Origin: Parietaria judaica
Lineage: Eukaryota; Streptophyta; Magnoliopsida; Rosales; Urticaceae
Direction: 5' to 3'
Assembly: GCA_954871525.1 (NCBI GenBank)
Contig: OX940868.1
Location: forward strand, 24,733,056 to 24,797,055
Length of the DNA: 64,000 bases
The translations under genes and the position numbers were made by a program. Positions 54,015-63,700 of the stretch are shown one piece after another (position 1 is the first letter of the stretch; each line of letters starts with the position of its first letter). The notes under the pieces are model-generated. The model had not been told where the DNA came from, searched no databases, and saw only the letters and a program-made list of their open reading frames with translations.

Positions 54015-55628
54015 ATGAAGATGTTTCTGAGTTCATCCATGGCTGTAAAGCTACTATTATTATGTCTTTTAGTCTTCCAATCTTCATTGGCGAACTCAAG
54101 CTCAGCCACAGTACTAGAGTTCGCACAATGTGTCTCCATGAAATCCGAGCTCTCCGTTCCAGTCACGACGACACTCTTCACGCCAAACAACGCCTCTTAC
54201 ACCGCTGTTCTTCAATCTACAGCATCGAATCTCAGGTTCTCGGAACCGTCGGTTCCGAAGCCCGTTTTCATCTTCACTCCTCTCCACGATTCCCACGTGG
54301 GAGCTACCGTGATATGCGCCAGAGAGCTCGGTCTGCACCTGAGGGTCCGAAGCGGCGGCCACGATTTCGAAGGCCTTTCTTACGCGTCCGTAATGGAAAA
54401 GGCTTTTGTTGTGATCGATCTCGTCAACCTTCGGCTGATCGATGTTGATTTGAATGATGACACGGCGTGGATTCAGGCTGGTGCGACAATGGGAGAAGTT
54501 TACTACAGAATCGCTCAGAAGAGCAAAGCTAGGGCCTTCCCCGCCGGGATTTGGACGAGTTTGGGAGTCGGAGGGCACATAACAGGAGGAGCCTATGGTT
54601 CGCTGCTGAGGAAGTACGGTCTCGCAGTGGACAACGTGGTCGACGCTCGAATCGTTGATGTTAATGGAAGAATTCTGGACAGGGAAGCCATGGGAGAGGA
54701 GCTGTTTTGGGCTATCAGAGGAGGTGGCGGAGGCAGCTTCGGGATCATTCTCTGGTGGAAGATTAAGCTTGTCCCAGTTCCAGAGACCGTGACGGTTTTC
54801 AGGGTGAGTCGGACTCTGGAACAAGGCGCTACGAAGTTGCTCAAGAAGTGGCAGCAAGTTGCGGACAAGTTCGACCGAGATCTCTTCCTCAAAGTCACAA
54901 TGACGGTGATTAACGCAAGTGAAGGAGGTGATCAAAGGACCGTGGCCAGCACTTACGAAGCTATGTTCCTCGGAGGATCCGACGATCTCCTCAAACTGAT
55001 GAAGACGAGCTTTCCCGAGTTAGGCTTGACGCACGAAGACTGCATCGAAACGAGCTGGTTCGAGTCGTCGCTTTTCCTCACTGGATACCCAAGAGGGACG
55101 CCCGCCGAGGTTGTTCTCTCGGAGAAGTCCCTCTTCTGGGTGTTCTACAAGGCAAAATCGGACTTTGTGAGGGTTCCGATCCCGGAAACCGCCCTGGAAG
55201 GCTTGTGGGAAATGATGCTGGAAGAGGAAACTCCGACCATGATATGGACTCCGTTCGGCGGGATGATGAGCGAGATTTCCGAGTCGCAAACTCCTTATCC
55301 GCACCGAAAGGGAGTCATTTTCATGGTTCAGTACTCGACTCTATGGCAAGACCGGGAGGAAAATCAAGAGAAGCACATGAGGTGGATCAAGCGAGTGTAT
55401 GAATACATGGGTCCTTATGTTTCAAATAATCCAAGAGAAGCGTACGTGAATTACAGAGACCTTGATTTGGGGATGAACAAGAACAGAAACACAAGCTTGA
55501 AAGAAGGGATAGTTTGGGGTACCAAGTATTTCAAGGATAACTTCTTCAGACTGGCAAGAGTGAAGGCAAAAGTAGATAAAGATAACTTCTTTTGGCATGA
55601 ACAGAGTATTCCACCATTCATGAATTGA
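54015..55628 (+). CDS. BBE7: divergent BBE-like protein without the cysteinyl-flavin residue
   Basis: Intronless 537-residue protein with a signal peptide (residues 9-26). The histidyl-FAD site is kept (RSGGHDFEGLSY, His116), with Phe118 instead of the common Tyr. The second anchor is lost: PAGIWTSLGVGGHITGGAYG has Trp180 (TGG, 54552-54554) in place of Cys, followed by Thr-Ser-Leu instead of Pro-Thr-Val. Leu183 sits at the gatekeeper position, where Leu in characterised relatives goes with poor O2 use and dehydrogenase behaviour. The K-x-Q motif reads MVQY, so the Lys is also absent. NYRDLDLG remains. The frame is fully open, so it is probably a functional but altered enzyme, for example a monocovalent dehydrogenase, rather than a pseudogene. 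A LINE insertion ends 150 bp upstream. Substrate unknown. Confidence 0.93.
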   Translation: MKMFLSSSMAVKLLLLCLLVFQSSLANSSSATVLEFAQCVSMKSELSVPVTTTLFTPNNASYTAVLQSTASNLRFSEPSVPKPVFIFTPLHDSHVGATVICARELGLHLRVRSGGHDFEGLSYASVMEKAFVVIDLVNLRLIDVDLNDDTAWIQAGATMGEVYYRIAQKSKARAFPAGIWTSLGVGGHITGGAYGSLLRKYGLAVDNVVDARIVDVNGRILDREAMGEELFWAIRGGGGGSFGIILWWKIKLVPVPETVTVFRVSRTLEQGATKLLKKWQQVADKFDRDLFLKVTMTVINASEGGDQRTVASTYEAMFLGGSDDLLKLMKTSFPELGLTHEDCIETSWFESSLFLTGYPRGTPAEVVLSEKSLFWVFYKAKSDFVRVPIPETALEGLWEMMLEEETPTMIWTPFGGMMSEISESQTPYPHRKGVIFMVQYSTLWQDREENQEKHMRWIKRVYEYMGPYVSNNPREAYVNYRDLDLGMNKNRNTSLKEGIVWGTKYFKDNFFRLARVKAKVDKDNFFWHEQSIPPFMN

Positions 55629-57456
55629 CGGACTTGTGATTTCTGTTTTTACTTGTATTTAAATAAAAGAGTGTGAATTTCCATATCTATTATCCACTTA
55701 TGATTTATCGAGTATTAAATGGTAGCGAACTCGATCCTTACACGAAGTAAGCACTCGAGAAACTTAAAGCAATGTCATTGTTAACATAGACGAAGTAAAA
55801 TTTAGATGAGAAACCTCGAGTGAGGATTAGTATTTTGAGCAACAAACTAGTCATTTCAAGAGAAAACATGACGCAATCAGTTCAACATCAAAGGTTATGC
55901 AATATGAAAAGCATATGAACTATAACGAAATTCGCGATAGATAAGAGTTTGAAAATATTCTGGTACCATTAGCCACACCTTGATTACCGATGGAAGAGCC
56001 ATCATTGTATTAAATTTTAACCAAACAATGAGAATAAATTGCCAAACGGAAATGATATTCGGAGTTTTTTTTTTTTTTTTTTTAGTGTTTTCCGACCCTA
56101 ACATTAATGATGCTATATGAATCTCATCATGAAACAAAATATATGCATTTTTTGGGTGGCCAAGTTAGTCAAATTTCCGAGATAACAACAATATTTTCCA
56201 AATTAAAATGTTATGAGGATTAACATTACGAAAGAAAGCTCCGAAAGTAGCGAAATGAGCAACTCTTCTCTTTAAATTGGCTTATAACGAAGATATTTAA
56301 GAAATAGCAGCCCGACCAAACTTGCACACACGCAACGCAATGAACTAAGATGTGACCCTTCACGGTTCTACCGGAGTTTATCAAAGACAACGAATTGAAG
56401 CTAAAGATAATTATATGTAGGAAGGAAACCGATAAATCTGAAAGTACTTTATTTTTCTAGGTTGGTTCGGATATAATAATTTATGTTATACAGCTGTAAT
56501 TAGTAGTACAAACATAATATACCATCGAAAATTTAGATATCCTTTCGCTTGGAGAAACTTTAAAATTATTACTTTATTTATTACTATTTTCTCTTTATTC
56601 TCTCAAGTTGTATAATTTTAAAACTAATCTTTTTATAACAATTTATGATATCATAAAATGTCACAAACACTTTTGTATTATATCATAAACTATAGTTTAT
56701 AAAAGAATAGTTTTAGAATTATAAAACTTGAGAGATAAAAAAAATAGCGATAAATAAAGGAATAAAAAGTGAAGTTCCCTTCTATTTCAATTTTCAATTA
56801 ATGTGTTCTAGATCATTTGCATTTTCTTTTTCAACAATTCAAAGTAAATGTAAGCAAAAGTCAAAAAAGTTTATTCAATGTAAAGCATTAAAGAAATTTG
56901 GTTGCTCTAGGAGCAGCCAGACTAGAGCAGCCAGTGTAGAATACATCAACTCTATTCTCTATATGGAAAACCAGATATCTTTCCATATTAGGTTATTTAC
57001 GGTATAAATATCTAAATTTTGTTTAACAATACCTTATTAAGTTCAATGTAAAAAAATATCGGCAATTGTACCCAAAGATGCTTAAAAAGTGTAGACCAAT
57101 ATTTTCATTCAAATTTTTATAAAATAAATTCTTGTCGCTATTTTTTTGAATTTGGACCTATTAAGACACTGTTGATCAAAATTTATGTATTTATGTTGCG
57201 AATAACTCAATAGAAAAATATATTGGTTTTCCAGAAAGTAAGACAAATCATCAAATAGAGAATTGACAATATGTATTCTACACTGATTTTTATAATTAAA
57301 TTAAATTTATTCATATATAAATTTTAAAATAAGCATTTTTTGAAAATAATAAATAATGACGTGACTTCACCACATGACAATACAAGTGACATGTCATTGG
57401 TACATGCAGGCCATGTGTTGTTGACTAACGAATGTTAAATTTATTTTGATGAAAAA
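55629..57456. other. Intergenic stretch after BBE7, no gene seen
   Basis: BBE7 3' flank, poly-T at 56065-56083, AT-rich sequence. No gene. Confidence 0.5.
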
Positions 57457-57704
57457 TGTTGATCATTTATTAATATATTTAAGTTTAATTATTATTTATT
57501 TGTTTCTATTTTAGTTAGAGAGATTTAGGGAATTAGTTCCTATTTTCTTGTTTTTTGGTTTAAACCCTAGCTCTATATAAGAGTGATGGATGTTATTGTA
57601 TTTCTCAGATTTGAATGAATAGAAAATTGAAGCTTTTGCTTTGAATTTCCGAGTTTCATACTTGTTGAGACGCGTTCTTGTGTTAATCCATAGTCCGCTC
57701 TACA
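57457..57704 (+). repeat. 5' LTR
   Basis: Direct repeat of 58599-58849; contains CTATATAAGAG (TATA-like) about 130 bp from its end and ends CTCTACA. Confidence 0.85.
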
Positions 57705-57708
57705 TTAG

Positions 57709-57722
57709 TTGGTATCAGAGCC
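57709..57722 (+). promoter_or_regulatory. Primer binding site (tRNA-iMet type)
   Basis: TTGGTATCAGAGCC complements the 3' end of initiator methionine tRNA, four bases after the 5' LTR. Confidence 0.85.
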
Positions 57723-57782
57723 ACTCGTTTCTGTGCAGAGGCACCTAAGAAGCGAGCTGTTCACGAAGCTTTCATAGAGGAT

Positions 57783-58541
57783 ATGGTGAGACGAGAAGAG
57801 GTCGACGGATTGCGCGCTCAGGTGGAATTGCTGACCCGTCAGATGGCTGCACTGGTGCAGAATCAAACGGAGCAACGACGCCAAGACGAGTCCGACACCG
57901 AGGACCAAGCCAACCTGTTCGGGCATAATTTTGGACGTGCGGCGATCCCGAAAGATGCGCGAAGGGTAGCGGCGTTCGGGGTGGCTATCCAGGAGTACGA
58001 AGAATCGACGTACGATGAGGCGGAGCACGGAGAGGCCGTGTACGACGAATCGGTTTACGGCGAGACGGAGTATGACAAACCCGTGTACGATGACTATGAC
58101 GAAGCCGTTTACGACGAGGCGGAGTACGCCAAAATCGTGCATGACGAGGTCGTGGATGACAACAACATGTGCACTGATGAAGAAGATTCCGCGTATGATG
58201 AGGTTGGGTTTGAGGAAGCCGACGATGAGGACGAGAAGCAAATTGAGAGTGACACGACTATATTTCGTGTTGTTCATATGTCGTGTTTGAACGCAACGGT
58301 GAAGATAGATGTTTTGCGGAGCCCGAGCAACATTTTCCCGGAAACAAAGCATCAGGCTCGCATTAAGAAAGAAGTGGAAGAATCCAAAATAATTTTGGGG
58401 TTAAAATCCAAGAAGATGCCCGAGGAAGAAGAGCGACGTGACAAGGTCCAAGTGAAGCAAATAAACAAGCGTGCGAAGGAGCCACCCGACAAGCTGCCCG
58501 ACATAACGATCGCGACGCCCAACTCCAACGAACCACCATAG
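57783..58541 (+). CDS. Gag-like ORF with acidic tyrosine-rich repeats
   Basis: A 252-residue frame, the only one in the element. Residues 1-35 (MVRREEVDGLRAQVELLTRQ...) look like the N-terminal coiled coil of plant Gypsy/chromovirus gag proteins. Residues about 75-125 form an acidic repeat based on V/YDE-A/S-x-Y (for example YDEAEHGEAVYDESVYGE). The C-terminal part is rich in Lys and Glu and ends TIATPNSNEPP. No retrotrans_gag core, zinc knuckle, protease or RT is seen. The frame has stayed open despite the LTR divergence. Function beyond a gag-derived role cannot be stated. Confidence 0.6.
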   Translation: MVRREEVDGLRAQVELLTRQMAALVQNQTEQRRQDESDTEDQANLFGHNFGRAAIPKDARRVAAFGVAIQEYEESTYDEAEHGEAVYDESVYGETEYDKPVYDDYDEAVYDEAEYAKIVHDEVVDDNNMCTDEEDSAYDEVGFEEADDEDEKQIESDTTIFRVVHMSCLNATVKIDVLRSPSNIFPETKHQARIKKEVEESKIILGLKSKKMPEEEERRDKVQVKQINKRAKEPPDKLPDITIATPNSNEPP

Positions 58542-58598
58542 TCCACTACCAATCCGCCCCAAGAAATTCGAGGACGAATTTTCTCAACGCCGAGAGAA

Positions 58599-58849
58599 TG
58601 ATGTCAATCATTTATTAATATATTTAAGTTTAATTATTATTTATTTGTTTCTATTTTAGTTAGAGAGATTTAGGGAATTAGTTCCTATTTTCTTGTTTTT
58701 TGGTTTAAACCCTAGCTCTATATAAGAGTGGTGGATGTTATTGTATTTCTCAGGTTTGAATGAATAGAAAATTGAAGCTTTTGCTTTGAATTCTCGAATT
58801 TTATACTCGTTGAGACGCGTTCTTGTGTTAATCCATAGTCCACTCTACA
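58599..58849 (+). repeat. 3' LTR
   Basis: Direct repeat of the 5' LTR (TGATGTCAATCATTTATTAA start, CTCTACA end). Confidence 0.85.
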
Positions 58850-59632
58850 TTAATTACTTTAGGCGTTGTTATAGCAAGTTTTTTTTTTTTTTTTTAACTT
58901 TCAACCCTAAAACACTATAACCAAACTTTAAACGTTTATGCCGCGAATAACCCATCCTTATTTAAACACCGTGCACATTTTTAAAGCATAACATTCAGTT
59001 TCCTCCTTATTTATCCATTGGTCTTCGTTCTTGGCTTATTAGTACAGCTGGCATGGATATTCCAGTCACATATTCTTTTTAGCAATGAGAAAACGACACT
59101 TGTGCCCTTTGAAATCTGAATATTGGTCCACTTATCTCCTAAATTATTTTTTGCTCACAATGCCTCTATAATTTATAAAGTACTCGTTGCTCAATTAACG
59201 TCAAATAAATGGAAAATTTAAAGCTCAACAAATGACTGATTTAGAAGTATTTTTATCAAATTTATTATTAAAAAAAATCAATTAATCTTGCGGGTCTTTT
59301 ACATTAACTATTCCTAAAGAACTTTAGTCGTTGATTGCTTACGGTAGCGTCATAATTTAATATAGTTTAATATCTTTGTCATATATGAGAGGCGTTGTTT
59401 GGATAATTCTTTAGCAAATAATCGAGCAAACAGAAATATTTAAAGATAGGAAATTAGAAAAGAGCTTTTTAGCAAAATACTCAAATTAAATGAATTTTTA
59501 AAAAAAAAAACACTAAAAAATTTACCATATAATTAAAGAAACACTCATTTGATCTTATACGGACAATTATACTCTCAATATATTCAATCACATCTTCACT
59601 CTGATTCCTTGCGATTCCTTCAACGATGATAT
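58850..59632. other. Intergenic stretch, no gene seen
   Basis: AT-rich DNA between the retrotransposon and the 3' end of the RS-rich gene. Confidence 0.5.
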
Positions 59633-60040
59633 TCATTCCTCCTGTCGCCATCCCTTCGCCTCTCTCTGCTCCGGCCCCGACTCCGGCGCCTCGAGCGACG
59701 CTCTCTTTCTCTCCTCCTCCCTATCCCTGCTCCTACTCCGACTCCGACGAACCCTAGCTCCGCGTCTCTCTGGACTCCTCGGCTTCGCATCCTTCTTCTT
59801 GCTGAGCTTACTCTGGATCGACTCGAGCCGAGCCTGTTTCTCCACCTCCGATGCTTTCTTCGAACTGGAGGCTCTAACGAAGCTGCTCAGAAAAGACGAC
59901 GAGGAGGACAGGAGCGCCGAGCCTCTCTCCGGCGCGTCGCCGGCGTCGGAGGCTAAGCCGAGGCCTTGCTTGAATCTGGCGGCGCTGTAGCCCTTGCGAG
60001 TGAGCTCCTCGTAGTACGCAGCGGCTTTGTCTTCCTCCAT
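59633..60040 (-). CDS. Small RS-rich protein (putative nuclear/splicing-related)
   Basis: A 135-residue frame starting at the ATG at 60040 (MEEDKAAAYYEELTRKG), in a GC-rich island. The N-terminal block (YYEELTRKGYSAARFKQGLGL) and the Ser-rich SSSSSFLSSFVRASSSKKASEVEKQ region look like a conserved small plant protein whose name I do not know. The C-terminus is an Arg/Ser tract (RVRRSRSRSRDREEERKR) typical of proteins associated with splicing factors. An upstream ATG at 60121 would add 27 residues but with a less plausible N-terminus. It may be complete or the first exon of a longer gene. Confidence 0.6.
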   Translation of the reverse strand: MEEDKAAAYYEELTRKGYSAARFKQGLGLASDAGDAPERGSALLSSSSSFLSSFVRASSSKKASEVEKQARLESIQSKLSKKKDAKPRSPERRGARVRRSRSRSRDREEERKRASLEAPESGPEQREAKGWRQEE

Positions 60041-60189
60041 TGTTGCGAGCTCTGGAGCTTCATGTTGAGCTCGGAGACGGAGGAGAAATGGATTTGGGCC
60101 TGGTGGGCCTCTTTCGATCAATTCAATAAATGTTGGGCTCTAAAGCATGCGAATAAATTTCGTTATCTGCGAAATAAGTACTATATTTT

Positions 60190-60535
60190 GAACTTTTTAG
60201 CACTAATAGTACTCAAAGAAAATAGAACAAGCTCAATATTCAAATTCTTCCATGTTCCGCCGAGGTCTGTTACACGAGGACACGTTATACATATATGGCG
60301 GCAAAAGTACTCAAACGCAAGAAAACAAGGTCAAAATTTTAACTCTTTCGTGTACAGCTAATGTCTGTTACGTGATGGATACATCACACTTGTATTGCGG
60401 CAATAGTACTCAAACGAAAGAAAATGAGGTCAATATTATAATTCTTTCATGTTCACCTAAAGTTTGTTATACTATAGACACATCACACTTGTATGGCGGT
60501 AATAGTACTCACGCAAGAAAATAAGGTCAAGACTT
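60190..60535. repeat. Tandem repeat, about 100-bp unit, 3.3 copies
   Basis: A unit containing TAGTACTCAAA, GAAAAYRAGGTCAA, TTCTTTCRTGTTC and CACACTTGTATGGCGG occurs about every 100 bp, from about 60190 to 60535. Copies are 80-85 percent alike by eye. Confidence 0.75.
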
Positions 60536-60739
60536 TTTTTTTTTATTCCTCTTCAGGGTTCGTTGAAGTGTTTTATAAGGTATACGTGTATGTCTATGAT
60601 TAAACTATGAAAACATTAAGTATTTGACATTTTATTAAACTAGATCCGTATGTGTGTCTCCAGTTACATAATTTTATTAAACTAGTTTAATATGGTCTTT
60701 GGGTACATAAGCAAAGCAACATACGCACGTGCGAGCGCT

Positions 60740-62470
60740 CAAATATTAAAACAATTTTTGTAACTGAAGCTACACTTATATAACTGGAGTTACACGTATG
60801 TAACTGAAATTACACTTTTGTAACTGGAGTTACAATTTCGTAATTCTAGTCATATATAATTACACTTATGTTACACATTAAGATATTCTACATAAGAAAT
60901 GGTGCGAGTTTGTAAGTTAGAGATACGATGTGTTTTCGCTTTTTTAGCGATAAAACAAAATGATATTAAAAGTGTATTTTATTATGGAATCAAATATCAG
61001 TATATTTCTTAAAATAATAGTTTAGTGCTTTTTCTTTATTGGAATTAATTTGAAAGTATTGAAACAATTTTTGTAACCGATGTTAAACATTTTTAACCGG
61101 AGTTACACTTTTGTAACCGAAGTTACATTTATGTAACTGGAGTTACACTTTTGTAACTAGAGTTACAATTTCGTAATTCTAGTCATATATAATTACACTT
61201 ATGTTACATATTAAGAGATTTTACATAAGAAATTGAGCAAGTTTTTAAGTCAGAGAAATGGTGTGTTTTCACTTTTTTAGCGATAAAACAAAACGATATT
61301 AAAAGTGTATTTATTATGGAATCAGATTTCAATATATTTCTTAAAATAATAATTTAGTGCTTTTTCTTTATTGGAATTAATATGGAAGTATTAAAACAAT
61401 ATTTGTAACCGAAATTACACTTTTGTAATTGAAGTTACACTTATGTAACTGGAGTTACACTTATGTAACTGGAGTTACACTTTTGTAACCAAAGTTGCAC
61501 TTTTGTAACTTAAGTTACACTTATGTAACTAGAGTTACACTTTTGTAACTGGAGTTACGATTTCATAATTCTAGTCATATATAATTACACTTATGTTACA
61601 TATTTAGAGATTCTACATAAGAAACGGTGCAAGTTTGCAAGTCAGAGAAACGGTGTGTTTTCGCTCTTTTAGCGACAAAACGAAACGATATTAAAAGTGT
61701 ATTTATTATGGAATCAAATTTCAATATATTTCTTAAAATAATAATTTAGTGCTTTTTCTTTATTGGAATTAATTTGGAAGTATTAAAAAAAATGTAACCG
61801 AAGTTACACTTTTGAAGCCGAAGTTACACTTATGTAACGTAAGTTACAATTTTGTAACTGGAGTTACAATTTTTTAATTATAGTCATATATAAATACACT
61901 TATGTTACATATTAAGAGATTCTGCATAAAAATGGTGCAAGTTTTTAAGTCAGAGAAACGGTGTGTTTTCGCTTTTGTAGCGATAAAACAAAACAATATT
62001 AAAAAGTGTATTCATTATGGATTCAAATTTCAATATAGTTCTTAAAATAATAATTTAGTGCTTTTTCTTTATTGGAATTAATTTGGAAGTACTAAAACAA
62101 TTTTTGTAACCAAAGTTACACTTTTGAAACCGAAGTTACACGTTTGTAAATGAAAAGTTACACTTATGTAACCGGAGTTACAATTTTTTTTATTATAGTC
62201 ATATATAATTACACTTATGTTACATACTAAGAGATTCTACATATGAATTGGTGCAAGTTTGTAAGCCAGAGAAACGGTGTGTTCTCGCTCTTTTAGCGAC
62301 AAAACAAAATTATATTAAAATTGTATTTATTATGGAATCAAATTTCAATATATTTCTTAAAATAATAATTTAGTGTTTTTTCTTTATTGGAATTAATTTT
62401 GAAGCACTAAAACAATTTTTGTAACTGAAGTTACACTTATGTAAGTGGAGTTACACTTATGTCTTAATTA
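60740..62470. repeat. Higher-order tandem array: six units of 310-390 bp built on AGTTACACTTTTGTAACT
   Basis: The unit starts (TATTAAAACAATTTTTGTAAC) lie near 60744, 61057, 61388, 61781, 62090 and 62405. Each unit has a run of 18-20-bp repeats of GTAACTGGAGTTACACTTTT, whose copy number varies (more in the third unit, at about 61400-61560), followed by a constant part with TAGTCATATATAATTACACT and TTTTAGCGATAAAACAAAA. The short repeat contains the inverted pair AGTTAC...GTAACT. Confidence 0.85.
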
Positions 62471-62624
62471 TGTAACGTCAATTGTTTATACTTCTTTTTA
62501 AACACGTGTATTTTGAAAAGTAAAGGTAATGATCATAAGAGTTTAAAAGGAAGAAAAAGTAAAGGAAAAAAATTAATCAGAGACCCAATGTTCGAACATG
62601 TTAATGACTAAAACTAAATCACAC
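62471..62624. other. Short spacer, nothing recognised
   Basis: AT-rich; no ORF or element end. Confidence 0.4.
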
Positions 62625-63467
62625 ATTATCTTTCTTCGCACTCTTCGTTGTAACTTTTCTCTGAAATGTCTTCATAAGCGCTTTTTGAACCTTTTCAGCT
62701 TTTTCCTACAAATACATGAGATATGTAGGTTACTAAAATAACATACAGTAAATGTCATTAGAGATATGATAGTGTGAAGAATGAAGCGAGACTAACATAG
62801 AGAAAACCCATAAAGCTTCGGATCTCATTGTAATCGAAAAACTAAACGATTTAGAACAAGCCAATTCCGAAAATGCTATCATGTAGCTTCTGATCTCCTT
62901 TTGTGTCTCAACTATATTTCTAATTCTATTATTTTATTGATTGATAAAACATAGTGATATAAACTATGTCTCACCAGCCAACAAAAGTACAATTTCAATA
63001 CTTCCCCACAAATTTTATTATAAGTACTTAATTGCACCAAAGTAAAAAACACACAGTACTTTACCCAAAAAAAAATTAATACAATCGCTTAATTGCGCTA
63101 AAATCAATAACATGACTACTTTCACCACCAATTCCTCATTTGCAAATCCACAGATTCTTAAGCAAGAAATTGATCTCATTTACCCCATCATTCTTATAAG
63201 CTGTGATCCACAAGAACCTAATGAATCTGCAGAAACCCGAGGTAATCCACTGAACCTACTGAATCTACTTAAAACGCACCTTACGAGGTAATCCAAGAGC
63301 TTCTGGAGAGTCTTCAAATCGGAGACGAGCTGCTTGGTCTTCTTGCCGAGAGTGTGCCAAATGGGATCCAACTGCCTCCTCACGATCTCGTCGAAGGACT
63401 TGAACAGCCCGTTCTCCACCGTCGAAGGAGCTCGGGGAAGGAGATCGTCGCGAGGAGCTCGAATCAA
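62625..63467 (-). pseudogene. Gene fragment or chimeric gene with an XPF/UVH1-like exon
   Basis: On the minus strand the segment from about 63440 to 63290 encodes TVENGLFKSFDEIVRRQLDP, then IWHTLGKKTKQLVSDLKTLQ and KLLDYLVR. I recognise this as part of the plant XPF/RAD1 family DNA-repair endonuclease UVH1. It ends at a good splice donor (CTCGTAAG|GTGCGT). No other UVH1 exon is seen nearby. A further open segment at about 62710-62627 begins after TTTGTAG and reads EKAEKVQKALMKTFQRKV, then stops; its relation to UVH1 is unclear. There is no ATG at the head of the XPF-like exon. Most likely a transposed or captured exon; a chimeric gene is possible. Confidence 0.55.
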
Positions 63468-63479
63468 ACGATTGCAGAG

Positions 63480-63700
63480 AAGGAGTTCGAGAGAGAAAAC
63501 GCGGGTTAGGGCTCGCTATTTGCAGAGGAGAGCTCGAGAGAGAAAACACGGGTTAGAGCTAGCGATTTAAGGAGAGCTCGAGAGAGAAAACGCAGAGGAG
63601 AGAAAACGCAGAGCTAGGGCTCGAGAGAGAAAATGCAGAGGAGAGCTCGAGAGAGAAGGGCTCGAGAGAGAAGGAGAGCTCGAGAGGGGAAAATGCAGAA
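63480..63700. repeat. GA-rich tandem repeat (AGCTCGAGAGAGAAAACGCAG)
   Basis: GCTCGAGAGAGAAAA-type blocks recur about every 20-40 bp from 63480 to 63690, with GGTTAGGGCTCG variants between them. Read on the minus strand it forms a CT-rich leader ahead of the XPF-like exon. Confidence 0.7.

Larger units (their letters stand above)
57457..58849 (+). mobile_element. Short non-autonomous Gypsy-type LTR retrotransposon (TR-GAG-like)
   Basis: Two LTRs, 57457-57704 and 58599-58849, differ at only about nine sites by eye over some 245 bp and end CTCTACA. The 5' LTR is followed by the initiator-Met tRNA primer site TTGGTATCAGAGCC (from 57709). Just before the 3' LTR is AATTCGAGGACGAATTTTCTC and a purine stretch (GCCGAGAGAA), the arrangement seen before the 3' LTR of plant chromoviruses. 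The internal region is only about 890 bp with one ORF and no protease, RT or integrase. A clean 5-bp target duplication was not found. Confidence 0.85.
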
